Below, piece after piece: positions 23,821 through 35,288 of a DNA stretch of 64,000 nucleotides. The DNA is taken from NCBI GenBank assembly GCA_035235625.1, contig CP141146.1, positions 11,898,501 through 11,962,500 of the forward strand, written 5' to 3'. The notes beneath the pieces are model-generated. The model did no database searches and had not been told where the DNA came from. It was given only the letters and a program-made list of their open reading frames with translations. Positions within the stretch are counted from its first letter, which is position 1, and the number at the start of each line of letters is the position of its first letter. The stretch comes from Saururus chinensis. Its lineage: Eukaryota > Streptophyta > Magnoliopsida > Piperales > Saururaceae. A program made the translations under genes and the position numbers.

Positions 23821-26190
23821 ATCACAAAAAAAAATAAAAAATAAAAAGAGGCGCTTTGTTCCCCCAGCCAGCCGCTGGGTTGTGGCCAGGCCAAGGCGGT
23901 CAGAGTTGCCTGTGATGGCGATCCCGTCGGCCCTAGCTGCCACCCCACCGTGGCGGAGAAGATGCGGTTCTAGTTTGCACAGGCCGATTGCATCGGATTC
24001 GGGAGGCCGGATCTGGCCGTCCCCCGACCGAAGAATTCCGTCGATACTAGAGCTCCAGGCCTGTGGTAGAGGGATTCAATCCAGTTTCTACCCTGCTGCA
24101 CTACAGGTGTCTTCATGAGGAAGACGACCCACAAGCGAGTCTGCGGGTCCGACCCGTTCCTGGGCTGATTCTGCAAACCGGACAATTTTTTTTTTTAAAA
24201 TAAAGAATGTTGAACCGGGTCCAGTTCATAGGGGTATATGTGTCCAAAAAATTAGATAAAAATACTCAAGTACCCCAAGAGGTGTGGAGTATTCTTACCA
24301 AGTTTAAGTTTGGAAACAAATCTCAGAAACTATGAAATGACCTTTTTACCCTTATTTGTTAAATTATTGTATAATATTAATTTACCCGAGTTCGAGGCTC
24401 TGGTTTAAGGGCCTATGAGTAAAGTTAAAAATTGGAGAAATTTCTAGTAAGAGCTTAGTGTGTGCCCTGAGTATAGACTAAACTGCATAGTGAGGAAAAA
24501 TCCCAGTGAGTAGGTAACTGACCATTTTTCCCTAGGTTTAATCGTAAACCATTAAGTCAACCTGGGCCAGTTCAAGGGGTTCACGACCCCGTCACAGCAA
24601 GGAAAATTACACATAGTCCATGAAGTTAAGTAGTACCCTTGAGTTCAATTTAGGACCCATTGGAGGTCTATAAAGCCTTAAACCAAATGACAGAAATACT
24701 CTTTGAGTGGACCCGCCCACATTCATGTGAATGAAAGCGCGGGTCAGTTTGAGAGTGGAACCTCTGGAGAGGATTATGACTTAAAATAAATAAAATGACA
24801 CTGAGATGACCAAATGACCCAAGGGAGGGTAGCATACCCTAAGTGGTAGAATTAGCCTAATGCCCTTAGGGGGCAGTATGTTCTATTTCCGCTGAAATGG
24901 ATAACCTAGCAACCAAGCATTAGGGTGCCCTAGAATGACGTTAAATGACTTCAAAAGGAGGGGGTGTGACCAGTAAGAGACACGAAGACCTTGATAGGTC
25001 ACATTGTCATTGGAAACAAGGGGAAGAACCCTAATTCTCAAGGTTTAAGACAGCGTATTACACGTGTCTACAATCAAGTACATTGATCGACTAGAGTGTT
25101 ATATATGTACATAACTCGCACGATGCGTTAGAGTTGTTTACACTCTCGGGCTTGAACTTGCTAAGCCCTAGCCCTGCAAATGAGTGTAACAGGCCTTTAT
25201 TCATTATTTATGCACTGGTGTGAATGCATGTTTTTATTGTTGATGCTTTAATTTATATCGGTAACTTAAGATTAATGAAGTTTAATCAAGAGACATGGGT
25301 GGCCATTGGATTGGGGGGAGAACATCTAATCAAGATGAAGACTAAAATACCCTCAATAGGGTTTGGGACTAGTTCATGGAGTGAACGGGGCCTTGACATA
25401 GAATTTTACCTTAGTTAATGAACCGAGGGTGGTTTTGGGATGTTCTCTGAGTCATAGCTCAGTGGATGAGCTATTTAGTGGAACGATTCACAAGGTGAAA
25501 AGGACCCAAATGGTTGAGCGGATACTTGACTAGATAAAAATAATCTAGTCTAAGTTCAGATATTTGGGGGGGTCAATGGTCATAAAGACCTGAGGCTTCT
25601 ATGGATTCATTGGTAATGTCTTAAAAGACAATTTTCCTAGAGTTGGGATGGTGGAGATTGTGATATGCTTCTTCATCGCTATGACGGTTTGGGTATTGAC
25701 CATAGGGTCTTTACCACGGGTCTCCCGCAAGTCTTCCCAAGACTATTTAGTACGTACGAAAAGTGGAGTTCTATGAGCATCATGGAAGGCTGGTGCTTCT
25801 CGCTAATTTGTGTCCATGAGCACAGTTGGGATCCTCTTCTCCAGATTCGTGGTAGGCTATTGAGAGCCCTGGGGATTTAGGTTAAGCTGTTGTTAAGCAA
25901 TCTACTCCAAGGTTGGAGTACTATGTTTGGAGATTTCTCGAGGGGCGAGTCATCTCTGAGTTACAGATTTGATAGTATTAATTGTCGAACAATGGATGTG
26001 TCATAATTAATAACATTGTTTCATATTGCTTGTTAATTAGACAAGTGGAACAATTAAAGAACTTACTAAAATGTAGGTTGGTTAAAAATACCTAAGCATT
26101 GCATGTGTGATGCTATGCTTCTTAGGATAGAGTAGTTTCTAGGGAGAACTACGTCTGGATCCGATCTTGTTGGAAACATTGGAGATGTTG
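23821..26190 (+). mobile_element. X-family long LTR, copy B, right part (3' end missing)
   Basis: It continues copy B after the chromovirus insertion: GC-rich segment, GAACCGGGTCCAGTTC block, then a tail closely parallel to 10120-11931. It extends about 90 bp further than copy A (ATGCTATGCTTCTTAGGATA to GGAGATGTTGTCG), then breaks off at a GC-rich junction. Compared with the complete copy at 55412-58943, about 480 bp of the end is missing. Small frames here (25224-25880) parallel those of copy A and are LTR sequence, not genes. Confidence 0.72.
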
Positions 26191-26928
26191 TCGCTGACGA
26201 CAGAGCCGATGATTGTTGGCCGGCCGGCTGGCTGCCTCCTCAACATCAAGTCACCTTTATTAATAATTAATATCAAATTTCTTTACTTAATTTCCTATTA
26301 GGGCGTATCTAATTATACTATAAAAAACATATTTGATAATCCTACCTCAAACTCGAGATTGTCGTCGATCTACCACTGCTGGAACTTCGACCTCACTCTT
26401 CCTTAGCTCTGTCGCCAACCAATGCTAGAACTTCAACCTCGCTCCTCCTCAGCTCTATCCCAACCACCTTCGCTAAAAAATTGTCTTCTTCTCCATGGTA
26501 AAAAGCTCCTCTCTAAGAGCCCTTATTATCTATTTATAAGCATAGAGATTAGGAACCCTAATCTCTCTAGGAGTTGGGCCAAAACTCTCATAATTAGGTC
26601 ACTTAATTGGGCCCTTAAAATATAATTTCGAAATACTAATTAATCGGGCATGTATAGCAACTCAAACAACCAATTTACGTGTCCAATTTGGGTAAATGGG
26701 CCCTGTGTGATATGTTCAACTTCAAACGGTCATATCTCCCTCATCCGAACTCCGATTTGTGCATTCTTGTTAGTGTTTCGAAGTTCTTTTTGTCTACTTT
26801 CCATCTTATAGGTTTCAGCCACCAGTTCTAACTGATGATCAAGTTATTTTCACAAGAAGGTCAAGGGGTCCAACACCCTAATTTCCCATGGTCAACTTCG
26901 GGAATTTAGAAAATTCTTGGACGTTACA
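26191..26928 (-). mobile_element. X-family LTR, copy F, 5' part only, minus strand
   Basis: Reading leftward it starts TGTAACGTCCAAGAATTTTC at 26928 and passes the TATA box and the TTTGAGGTAGGATTA site near 26345. It reaches the edge of the GC-rich segment, where it meets the broken end of copy B head to head. The rest of the LTR is absent. Confidence 0.65.
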
Positions 26929-26929
26929 A

Positions 26930-27708
26930 AAAAATCTTTAGTAAAACCCAATGAATAAAAATAAAATCATAAGTTTATAAATTAAGACCACCTACCTCTA
27001 ACAGCCTTAGTTTAGGGTAGCAAAAGCCTATCCTATAGGTTTTCTCGGCTTTAGAGCAGTCAACTCATAAAAATAACCCTCCAGTGCATAGAACACTCCC
27101 GATTTAGTTAAGAATGGCTTTTAACTGGACCCAATCGGGTTTAAAATGACTCATAAATAGTAACAATAAGAAGATAAGGAGGGAAATGGGATGTGAAAAC
27201 TGTTTCACCCCCACCCCTTATAATACAACGTGGCACTGCCTACAAGGCGGTGTTGTGCACCATTTTTGGTGGTGCTGCCAAAAATGACAGTGTGTGAGTC
27301 ATTGCATGGGTTCTGTTGTCCAGCAATGTGTAGGACCGAGCATCCATCGCACGTTGTGCAGCCTCGTCAAGCTTGCAGCAAAATTCTTTTTTTTTTTCAA
27401 GTTCCAACTTCAAATGACCATATTTTTCTACCTTGAACTCAAATTTGCGCATTCTTGGTGCCATTGAGCTTGTATCGATGAACCCTATGAATCTAAACCA
27501 CTCATGGATAGGTTATACTGTACTTTTCAAGTGGGCCCATAATTTTCTCTCCCGACCCCCATTTTTCACGTTCTTCGACTTGTTATGCTCATCTCCTCAA
27601 GCTCTAACTTATACTTAAGAAATTATTAAATAATAAGCTCTATAAAATTAAAATTTGTTCAATACTTTATTTGAGAAAAATTTGTACCATAAATCTAGTA
27701 TTGTTACA
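26930..27708 (-). repeat. diverged fragment of a chromovirus-type LTR
   Basis: It follows the same order of landmarks as 13985-14902: a TTAAGACCACCTACCT segment, a CCGATTTAGTTAAGAATGGC segment, a TTCTTGGTGCCATTGAGCT segment near 27455, and a terminal AAATCTAGTATTGTTACA. It is clearly diverged and lacks the other end. Confidence 0.5.
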
Positions 27709-29344
27709 CTGATTTGGCCGGGTCATGAGTCTGCCCATTAGGATTAGAAAGACCTGACCGGGTTTTAAATGCTTTAAAACTCGACTGGTTTTGCTCGAAA
27801 GATCAATAGGGTTTGGTCCAAACTAGTTCACCTCACTAAGACGAATTGTGTTTTAAAACATTGCTTCACACACATCTCTAACAACTTTTTCACTAACTCT
27901 TTCATCGTCCCAATACATGTTGAATATGATGGAAGGATGCAGAGTCAGTCAAACCATGCTACGCGCCTAAAGGTCCTATTCTTTCCAATCATCTTTCATC
28001 ATATTTGAAGGCTTCTACCCTGTCAACAGCTTGCATAAATCTTTTGTCGCACATAATCCTTAATTTAGATCTTCCACAAAGCAAATTTTTTCCCATTCAA
28101 CTTCTCTATCTTCACTTTGCTATCGTTTGTCATAGATCATACTCAACTGAATACCTCAATCTAGCAAACGCACCAAAATCCTCTAGGGTTCCTACATAGG
28201 GCACAACTTGTTTAGGTTTTAGGGGTCTTACAAAACCCGACCATTGACTAATAGTGATTCCAGTGTGCTTGAACAGAACCACTAGCACAAGCCCCATTGA
28301 CATGAATAACACACACAATGATGCACAAGTAATAGAAAAATAGAACTAGAAGAGACAATGAGTTTTACCGTGTGGTTTGCCGATGCCTACCTCCACAAAT
28401 AGCAACAACAAATTACAATAGCTTCCCTTACCTCTTAGGAAACCCCTAAGAGAGCCCTTAAAAAAATACAAAGGCCTCCCCAAAAAAAGAAGAAAGAAAA
28501 AAATTCTCTTTTTACTCTTTACAAAGCTTCTTGCAACAACTACAGTTTTTTGCACAAAAGCCAAAGCCCAACTCTCACTCTCAGCCTTAAAGCACCTCTT
28601 AGACATGCAAGAAAAACTTATCTCACAGGTAACACACAAGTGATTTATATAGAACCATACAAGACTTTTATATAGAACCATACAAGACTGTGATGAACAT
28701 GGAAGACCATATCAGTGATGACCAATACGGTGTACACCCCCACAGGAAAAACTATATGTATCAGCCATATTGTATCGATATGTTCATATCATATTGATAC
28801 TACTTAATTTCTTCTTTTTTTTATTTTAAAAAATATTTTTTTACCAACAAAAATTCTCAATTTTTTCTTCTAGAAAACACTTTTAAAACGCAACCTCCTA
28901 CAAGGTTTAAAAATGACAATGTTTTTGTTATATTAATATTAATATATATATATATATATATATATTAAATTATATGAGATCAATACAAGTGGGTCTATAT
29001 AATTTACATAATTTTTTTTCTAAATATAATGCTCCACAATTATGCATTAATTACACGACTAACTTATGGGCTTCTCCATAATATTCCTTTGACTCATATT
29101 AAGTATCATATTTGTTTCAAAATAAACTAATTTTAGAGCACTTAATATAAAACATAGAGAATAATAATTTATATAACCTATATTTTTATTACACAAGTAT
29201 GATGTTCCTAATGAACTAAACAACAAGTTACCCCATATTTAAGTTTATTTATAATATTACTCATCCTATCTAAAAAACTTACAAGGGGGTCTTCACCTAA
29301 GAATCACATAATCCCCTTCCTAGTCAACACGTGTTACCAACGTT
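27709..29344. other. AT-rich intergenic sequence
   Basis: No protein-like frame and no clear element boundaries. It includes a short AT microsatellite at 28941-28965 and a small direct repeat of TATATAGAACCATACAAGAC near 28638-28690. Confidence 0.4.
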
Positions 29345-30900
29345 AGTGGTAGGGATATAACTCGGGCTGAGTTTATTTGATAAATTCGACCAGTGGGTCG
29401 GGTTTGGATATACTAAATGGTAAAATAAATCGAGTTCGAGTTTAAATTTTAACCTGAACCATTCGGATCGGGTCGGATTCGGGTTTTTCCCGACCCGACC
29501 CGGTATCTACTATCCATACCATAATTCTCTCCCAGACCCGGTTTCAATTTCACGGTCGACCGGTCCGCTACTCCGCCTCCGGAGCTCGTCGACTGGTCTT
29601 TTCCATCTCGCCGGCGCCTCCTCTCCGTCTCGCCGACTCCAAACTCCAGTCAAGACCCCTCCTCTCCATCTCACCGGCGGCTCGCTGCGATTGCTGGCTC
29701 CTGACGGCCTTTGCTGATGGCGGAAGCAAGTTTTCCGCACTGAATCCGCTTCAATCCTCCTCCCTCTTCTGTGATCCGAAGTTAAAGGTACTTCTTTTAC
29801 TCAAGTTGTGTCTATATCTGTGTCTGGTCCGTCTGGATCTGTCTTTCGCCGCCGCGCCCGGGCCTCTGGTCCGTCTGGGTCTGCCTTTCGCCGCCGCGCC
29901 AGGGCCTCTCTGGGTTTTTTTTTACTCAGTCGTGTCCGGAGTCCAGAAGGTTTTTAGGGTTCTTGGCTGGGGATTTATTTCGATTTTGTTTGGCTTTTAG
30001 GTTGCATACATTGTCGTTGTTTTGCAGTTTTTGTACTCTGTTTCTCTCTCTGTTGTTTTTTTCGTTGCGTACATTGTTGCAGTTTTGCGTTGTTTCCATT
30101 TGACTTTTCTGATTCTTCGTTGAGTTTTTGGATTTCTTAAGTAGTAAATGTGTGAACAGATAATTTTTTGTGAAGGACGACCTTCTGGATATTGCATTAG
30201 CAACATTTAAATATTGGAGCATAAACAGATTAGGCTAACTTTGATGAATTGTTGACTATTTTGATTGTTCAAATTCTGCTATTTTGAGGAATGAGGACTG
30301 AAAGTGGTGGGAGTTGGGATTTTGTGATTTTTGTTCTTGAGTTCTTTTTGGGAGGCGTTTAGTCGAACGTTTTGTGGGCGACCCGGATGGTGAAATCAGA
30401 TATTCAGAAGCCTACGATCGCCCTCTGTGCACCGAGCAATCTGGACCTTGATCAGATTTCTTACTCCCTTGAGAAGTTCCGACTCTACGAAACCCGCACT
30501 GTGAATTGTCAATTCTGTGATTTGCTTAAGATAGAATGCTAGTTTGGCTGGATTGTGGATTTGAAGTGCTGCAACTGTGTTTTGGTGGATTTTTCAATAC
30601 TCAATTATTTTGTGTTTTTTGTTGTTTTTGTGCTGTTCTAGATGATCATGGATAGTTGGTAGTGTGGAATTTGCTTACTGAATCATTTCCAATGTTGTGA
30701 GCAGAGATTTTATCTCATTGATGTGATATTTTTTTCAGATTCGGGTCGGGTTGGGTTGGGGTTTTGATATAAATTTTTTAACCCGTGACGGGTTTGGTAT
30801 AGGATTCGGGTTTTGGTTTTTTAAATGGTATTGGAGTCGGGTTTACCAAAATCCAACCCGAACCCGAACCCGACCCCGACCCCGACCCCGACCCCTAGTG
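29345..30900 (+). mobile_element. candidate gene-capturing element with GGGTCGGG arms
   Basis: Both ends carry repeated (G)GGTCGGGTTCGGG-type sequence in opposite orientation: 29390-29507 reads GGGTCGGGTTTGG and ATTCGGGTTTTT, and 30738-30897 ends with runs of CCCGACCCCGACC. Between them lies host-like gene sequence. The outermost TAGGG at 29350 and CCCTA at 30897 resemble hAT-type ends, but I found no convincing target duplication, so the class and exact ends are open. Confidence 0.4.
30387..30542 (+). pseudogene. 5' exon fragment of a SAC-domain phosphoinositide phosphatase gene
   Basis: The ATG at 30387 opens a 51-codon frame that includes SLEKFRLYETR. This block near the N-terminus is characteristic of plant SAC-domain phosphatases related to FIG4, which act on phosphoinositides at endomembranes. 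The frame then runs into TVNCQFCDLLKIEC and a stop. The break after the ETR block fits an exon end with a possible GTGAAT donor. Upstream, 29510-29788 looks like a GC-rich leader exon ending at a GTACTT donor, and GTTTAG before TCGAACG at about 30361-30363 fits the acceptor. No later SAC exons follow, so this is the first part of such a gene with introns retained. The family call rests on a short segment. Confidence 0.45.
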
Positions 30901-31570
30901 GCATCACTAGTTGGTGTTGTATGTTCACTTATAAACTTTTTTTCATCTATTATGTCTTTAAGAAAATTGTTATGTTAATATCTTATTAATTTTAACAAAT
31001 TTTAATATACTTTAGAGGTTCATAACTGTTTCGACATATGCCAAACATATTATCGGTACGTACCCTTATTCATGGTCATCAATACTCTTATCGGTACTGA
31101 CACGACCTTCCATGGTAATGACCCACATCCAAGCCATAGTCCAACTTGAAAAAACATCAACACGGTTTGAAGTGGGCAAGAGGTTTGGACAACTGCAAAA
31201 TCTATTCTTTAACTCCATGAATACCAAGAACCAGGATAAATCTCCTTGAATATACAACTATTGCTGCTTGAAAAAGAATGTTCTACCAACATCTGTACAT
31301 AATTTCTCTAATAAGAGAAGATATCTAGAGTCCTGTATGACAAACAAATCTGTTTATGTAGAGTGTCACAATTTCTTGATGATCAAAAATGGTTTAAATG
31401 GACCTGAAAACTCTCATGAAGCCTTAGAACAGGTGCTGGTCTTTTGAATTCAAATATAGTTCTTACAAAACTTCAGATCCTGCTCTAAGCTTAAAATATA
31501 CGATTCGAATATATCTAAATACAAAAAAATTGTAGCAAAAACCACATTCAGAATAACAACGTAGTGGTAG
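30901..31570. other. intergenic sequence, no gene
   Basis: AT-rich, no coding frame of note between the SAC fragment and the foldback element. Confidence 0.4.
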
Positions 31571-33741
31571 GAGGAATTGATCAAAATGGCCTAGTAATAC
31601 ATCCTATTACATAAAATGTCTTTAACTTTAAGTAATACACAAAATGGCCCTATACACATGGAAACCTCCACACATGTAGCATAAATTATCTAAAATGCCC
31701 CTTTTCTCATTTCCTTCCTTTTAACTACACCAAATCATTGTTTCTCATTTCTACCACCTCTGCCACTAGCTCCACAGCCTCTACCATTGGTTATGTCGCC
31801 TTCACCACCACCTTCGTTTCATCTGATTTCGTCTTCTCTTTCTCTGCCACCATTACCTTCTCTTCCTCCCCTCTTTTGCCACCTCATCTTCTTTTTCCTT
31901 CTCTCCTCCTCTTCCTTTTCCTCCTCTTTCTCTTCCTCCTCTCCTCTTTCTCTCTCCTCCTCCTTGGTCACCTCCTTTTCGTCCCTGCCGGAATCTAACA
32001 AGACTAGTAATAAACTAGCCGATAGAGTGATAAAAAGCTTGATTTTTTTATCTACAAGCTAAAATCTTTAAAAATGAACTTTTGAACATGTTAAACTACT
32101 CAAAAGAAGAGCTTTCTCTAATGCTAACCCAAACTTCGTACTTACAGTTGACAATTGACAATCAACAATGAGCTATCTTAACAATACTAATGAACTGTTG
32201 ACAATCAAATTTGCTACAATAAAGAGGATATAAGGTAACATTATGAGTGACAATGTCTCCCTAAGTATTTACAATGAATTATTTTAACAAACTACATAGA
32301 TAAAATGAAATAAAGTAATTTTTTGTCATGCGATTGTCGACTGTTGATTGTCATAATGTCTGGGGCCAGAGACTACCTTTTTCTTTTGATGCCAATAGTG
32401 AGAATCTTCTTTTCTGGTGCCGACAATCTTTTACTGATGCATGACAATCGACAGTTGGGACATTCAACAACCTATAGTCGATAGTCGCATGTCTAAAATT
32501 TGCTTTATTTCTATTTTATCTATATAATTTTTTAAGATAGTTCATTGTAAATACTTAAGGAGACATTGTCACTCATAATGTTACCTTATATCTTATTATT
32601 GTAGCAAATTTGATTGTCGATTGCCGGCTATTGACCGTTTACTGTCAACTACCGATTGTTAGTACAGGGTTTGGGTTATTAGAGAAAGCTCATAATCAAG
32701 TACAAATAAAACTCGCTCTTGCTTTTGCGTAGTTTTACATGTTTATGAGTTCATTTTTAAAGATTTAAGCTTGTAGATGAAAAAGTTAATTTTTAAATCA
32801 CTCCATTGACTAGTTTATAACTGGCCTTGTTAGATTCCGGCAAGGAGGAAAAGGAGGCGACCAAGGAGGAAAAGGGGAGGAGAAAGAGCAGAGGGAGGGA
32901 GGGAGGGAGGGAGGAGGAGGAGAGAAAGAAAAAGAAGAGGATGTGGTAGAAGAGGGGAAGAAGAGAGGGTAATGGTGGCAGAGAAGGAGAAGACGAAATC
33001 ACATGAAATGTAGGCGGTGGCAAAGATGACAAAGTTGGTGGTGGACGTAGTGTAACCGGTGGAGGAGGTGGTGGAGCTGCCGGAATCTAACAAGACTGGT
33101 AATAAACTAGCCGATAGAGTGATAAAAAGTTTGATTTATTTATCTACAAGCTTAAATCTTTAAAAATGAACCCATGAACATGTTAAACTACTAAAAAAAA
33201 GAGCTTTCTCTAATGCTAACCAAAACTTTGTACTTATAGCCGGCAATTGACAATGAGCTATCTTAACAATCCTAACAGTTGACAATGAACTATCGACAAT
33301 TAGATTTGCTACAATAAAGAGGATATAAGGTAACATTGCGAGTGACAATGCGTCCCTAATTATTTACAATGAATTATCTTAACAAACTACATAGATAAAT
33401 GAAATAAAGCAAATTTTAGTTATGCGATTGTCGACTCTCCCGACTGTTGACTATCATAATGTTTGGGGCCATAGACTACCTTCTTCTATTGACGCCAGCA
33501 GTGAGAATCTTCTTCTATGGCACTAACAATCTTTTAGTGATGCATGACAATCGACAGTTGGGACATTCAACAACCAATAGTCGACAATCGCATATCTAAA
33601 ATGTGTTTTATTTCTATTTTATCTATGTAATTTGTTAAGATAGTTTATTGTAAATACTTAAGGAGATATTGTTACTCATAATGTTACCTTATATCTTGTT
33701 ATTGTAGCAAATCTGATTGTCGATTGCCGGCTATTGGATGT

Positions 33742-34120
33742 TGTTATGAACTTTGCAAAATTGATAGAATGAGAAGGAGGGAATTTGAGGACTGATGGTT
33801 TAGTCTGGTATGGGGAAGAGAGAAAGAATAGTGAAAGAGGCGCACTTGCAGATTGCAAGTGTGATCTCACCAGGAAGATAGGGGACGAGGTTCAGAGAAA
33901 GAGAGAAGTCGTATGGGAAAGGGAAAATAGATTAATTCATTTCATGCCCTCTAATTACATCAATCAAGCCTATTTAAGGCTAAAGGCCATCAAGCTACAT
34001 AGGAAATATCATCTAACTACATAGACTAAACTAACTAATAATTAATTAAAGTGCAACTAAATAATTAAAGAAAACATCGTGCACACTAACATAACTACCT
34101 ACGTGCACATTATTATAACA
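33742..34120. mobile_element. possible short solo LTR inside the foldback element
   Basis: The fourth arm is interrupted between GGCTATTG (about 33736) and about 34145 by unrelated sequence starting TGTTATGAAC and ending TTATAACA. The TGTTAT/ATAACA ends and the size fit a small LTR. I see no matching target duplication, so the exact edges are uncertain. Confidence 0.35.
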
Positions 34121-34451
34121 ATTGCCTAACTAACTGCAAAAAAAATAGATGTTTATTATCAATTGCTGATTGTTAGTACAAGGTTTGGGTTAGCATTAGA
34201 GAAAGCTCATAATAAAGTACAAATAAAACTCGCTTTTGCTTTTGAGTAGTTTAGCATGTTTATGCGTTCATTTTTTTAAGATTTAAGCTTGTAGATAGAA
34301 AAATTAATTTTTTAATTACTCCACCGACTAGTTTATAACTGGTCTTGTTAGATTCTGGTAGGGAGGAAAAGGAGGCAACCAAGGAGGAAAAAGGGAGGAG
34401 GGGAGAGAGAAAGAGGAGAGGAGGGAGGGAGGAAGAGGATGAGGAGGAGGA

Positions 34452-34583
34452 GAGAACGAAAAAGAAGAAGAGGATGTGGCAGAAGAGGGGAGGAAGAGAA
34501 CGAAAAAGAGGAAGAGGATGTGGCAGAAGAGGGGAGGAAGAGAACGAAAAAGAAGAAGAGGATGTGGCAGAAGAGGGGAGGAA
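34452..34583. repeat. 44-bp tandem repeat, three units, in a purine tract
   Basis: GAGAACGAAAAAGA starts recur at 34452, 34496 and 34540, each followed by GAGGATGTGGCAGAAGAGGG. The unit length is not a multiple of three, so all frames change from unit to unit, which argues against coding. Confidence 0.85.
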
Positions 34584-35288
34584 GAGAAGGCGACGGTGGC
34601 GGAGAAGGAGAAGACGAAATCGGATGAAATGGAGGCGGTGATGAAGATGATAAAGTTGGTAGTGGAGGTAGTGTAACTGGTGGAGGAGGCGGTGGAGCTG
34701 GTGGCGGAGGTGGTGGAAATGAGAAACAGTCACTCGGTGAAGTTAAAAGAAAAAAATTAAGAAAATAGGTATTTTAGACAATTTATGCCACATATGCATC
34801 AGTCTATTTTATATAATAGGTAAAAATTAGAGATATTTTGTGTAACACTACATATTAAAAGGCTATTTTGATCTATTCCTTGAGTGATAGCATAATCTTT
34901 GTTCTTGTCAAAGTGTATTTAGACACACTTTGTGCGTGTGTATTCTGCTGGTGATTAATAAGAATGATTATTGGATCCACAGAAATTTGTTGAATCTAAA
35001 GCAGATCCAAGTCTGGGGCAAAATCAAAATTTACACGTGAAGCAAGGTCATTTCCAGTGAATCCATCTTCTTACTTGCCATCGACTTCTCAGTTCCAGCT
35101 GCAACTGAGCCTATGCCCGTGCGCCTCATCGGTGACCGACGTTCGACAGACTTTTGTGATTGGATCGTTGGATTCCCCTTTTTAAGAGAGGCTGTTCAAA
35201 AGCTTTTTGCCGGCGACAGAACAATTTGGGCTAGGTTTCCGTCTTCCTTCCCAGCTGCCCGCCGGAGATAGCACCAGCCTCCCATAGC

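Larger units (their letters stand above)
31571..34882. mobile_element. compound foldback (long inverted repeat) element
   Basis: The ends are inverted (GAGGAATTGATCAAAATGGC on the left, its imperfect complement at 34863-34882). They are flanked by AGTGGTAG (31563-31570) and AGTGATAG (34883-34890), an 8-bp target duplication with one mismatch. Internally there are four alternating arms. Each holds an AATCTAACAAGAC block and a purine- or pyrimidine-rich tract, the tract being absent from the third arm. The arms turn near 32390, 33078 and 33490, giving left-right-left-right. The frames in the tracts (31738-32062, 32793-33093, 34260-34733 and complements) are low-complexity artefacts. No transposase is present, so it is non-autonomous. 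An 8-bp duplication is typical of hAT elements. Confidence 0.7.

Noticed and set aside
34260..34733. 157-codon His/Ser/Leu-rich frame and complementary Glu/Arg/Lys-rich frames
   Set aside because: Low-complexity translation of the purine tract of a foldback element, with a 44-bp repeat that changes frame.
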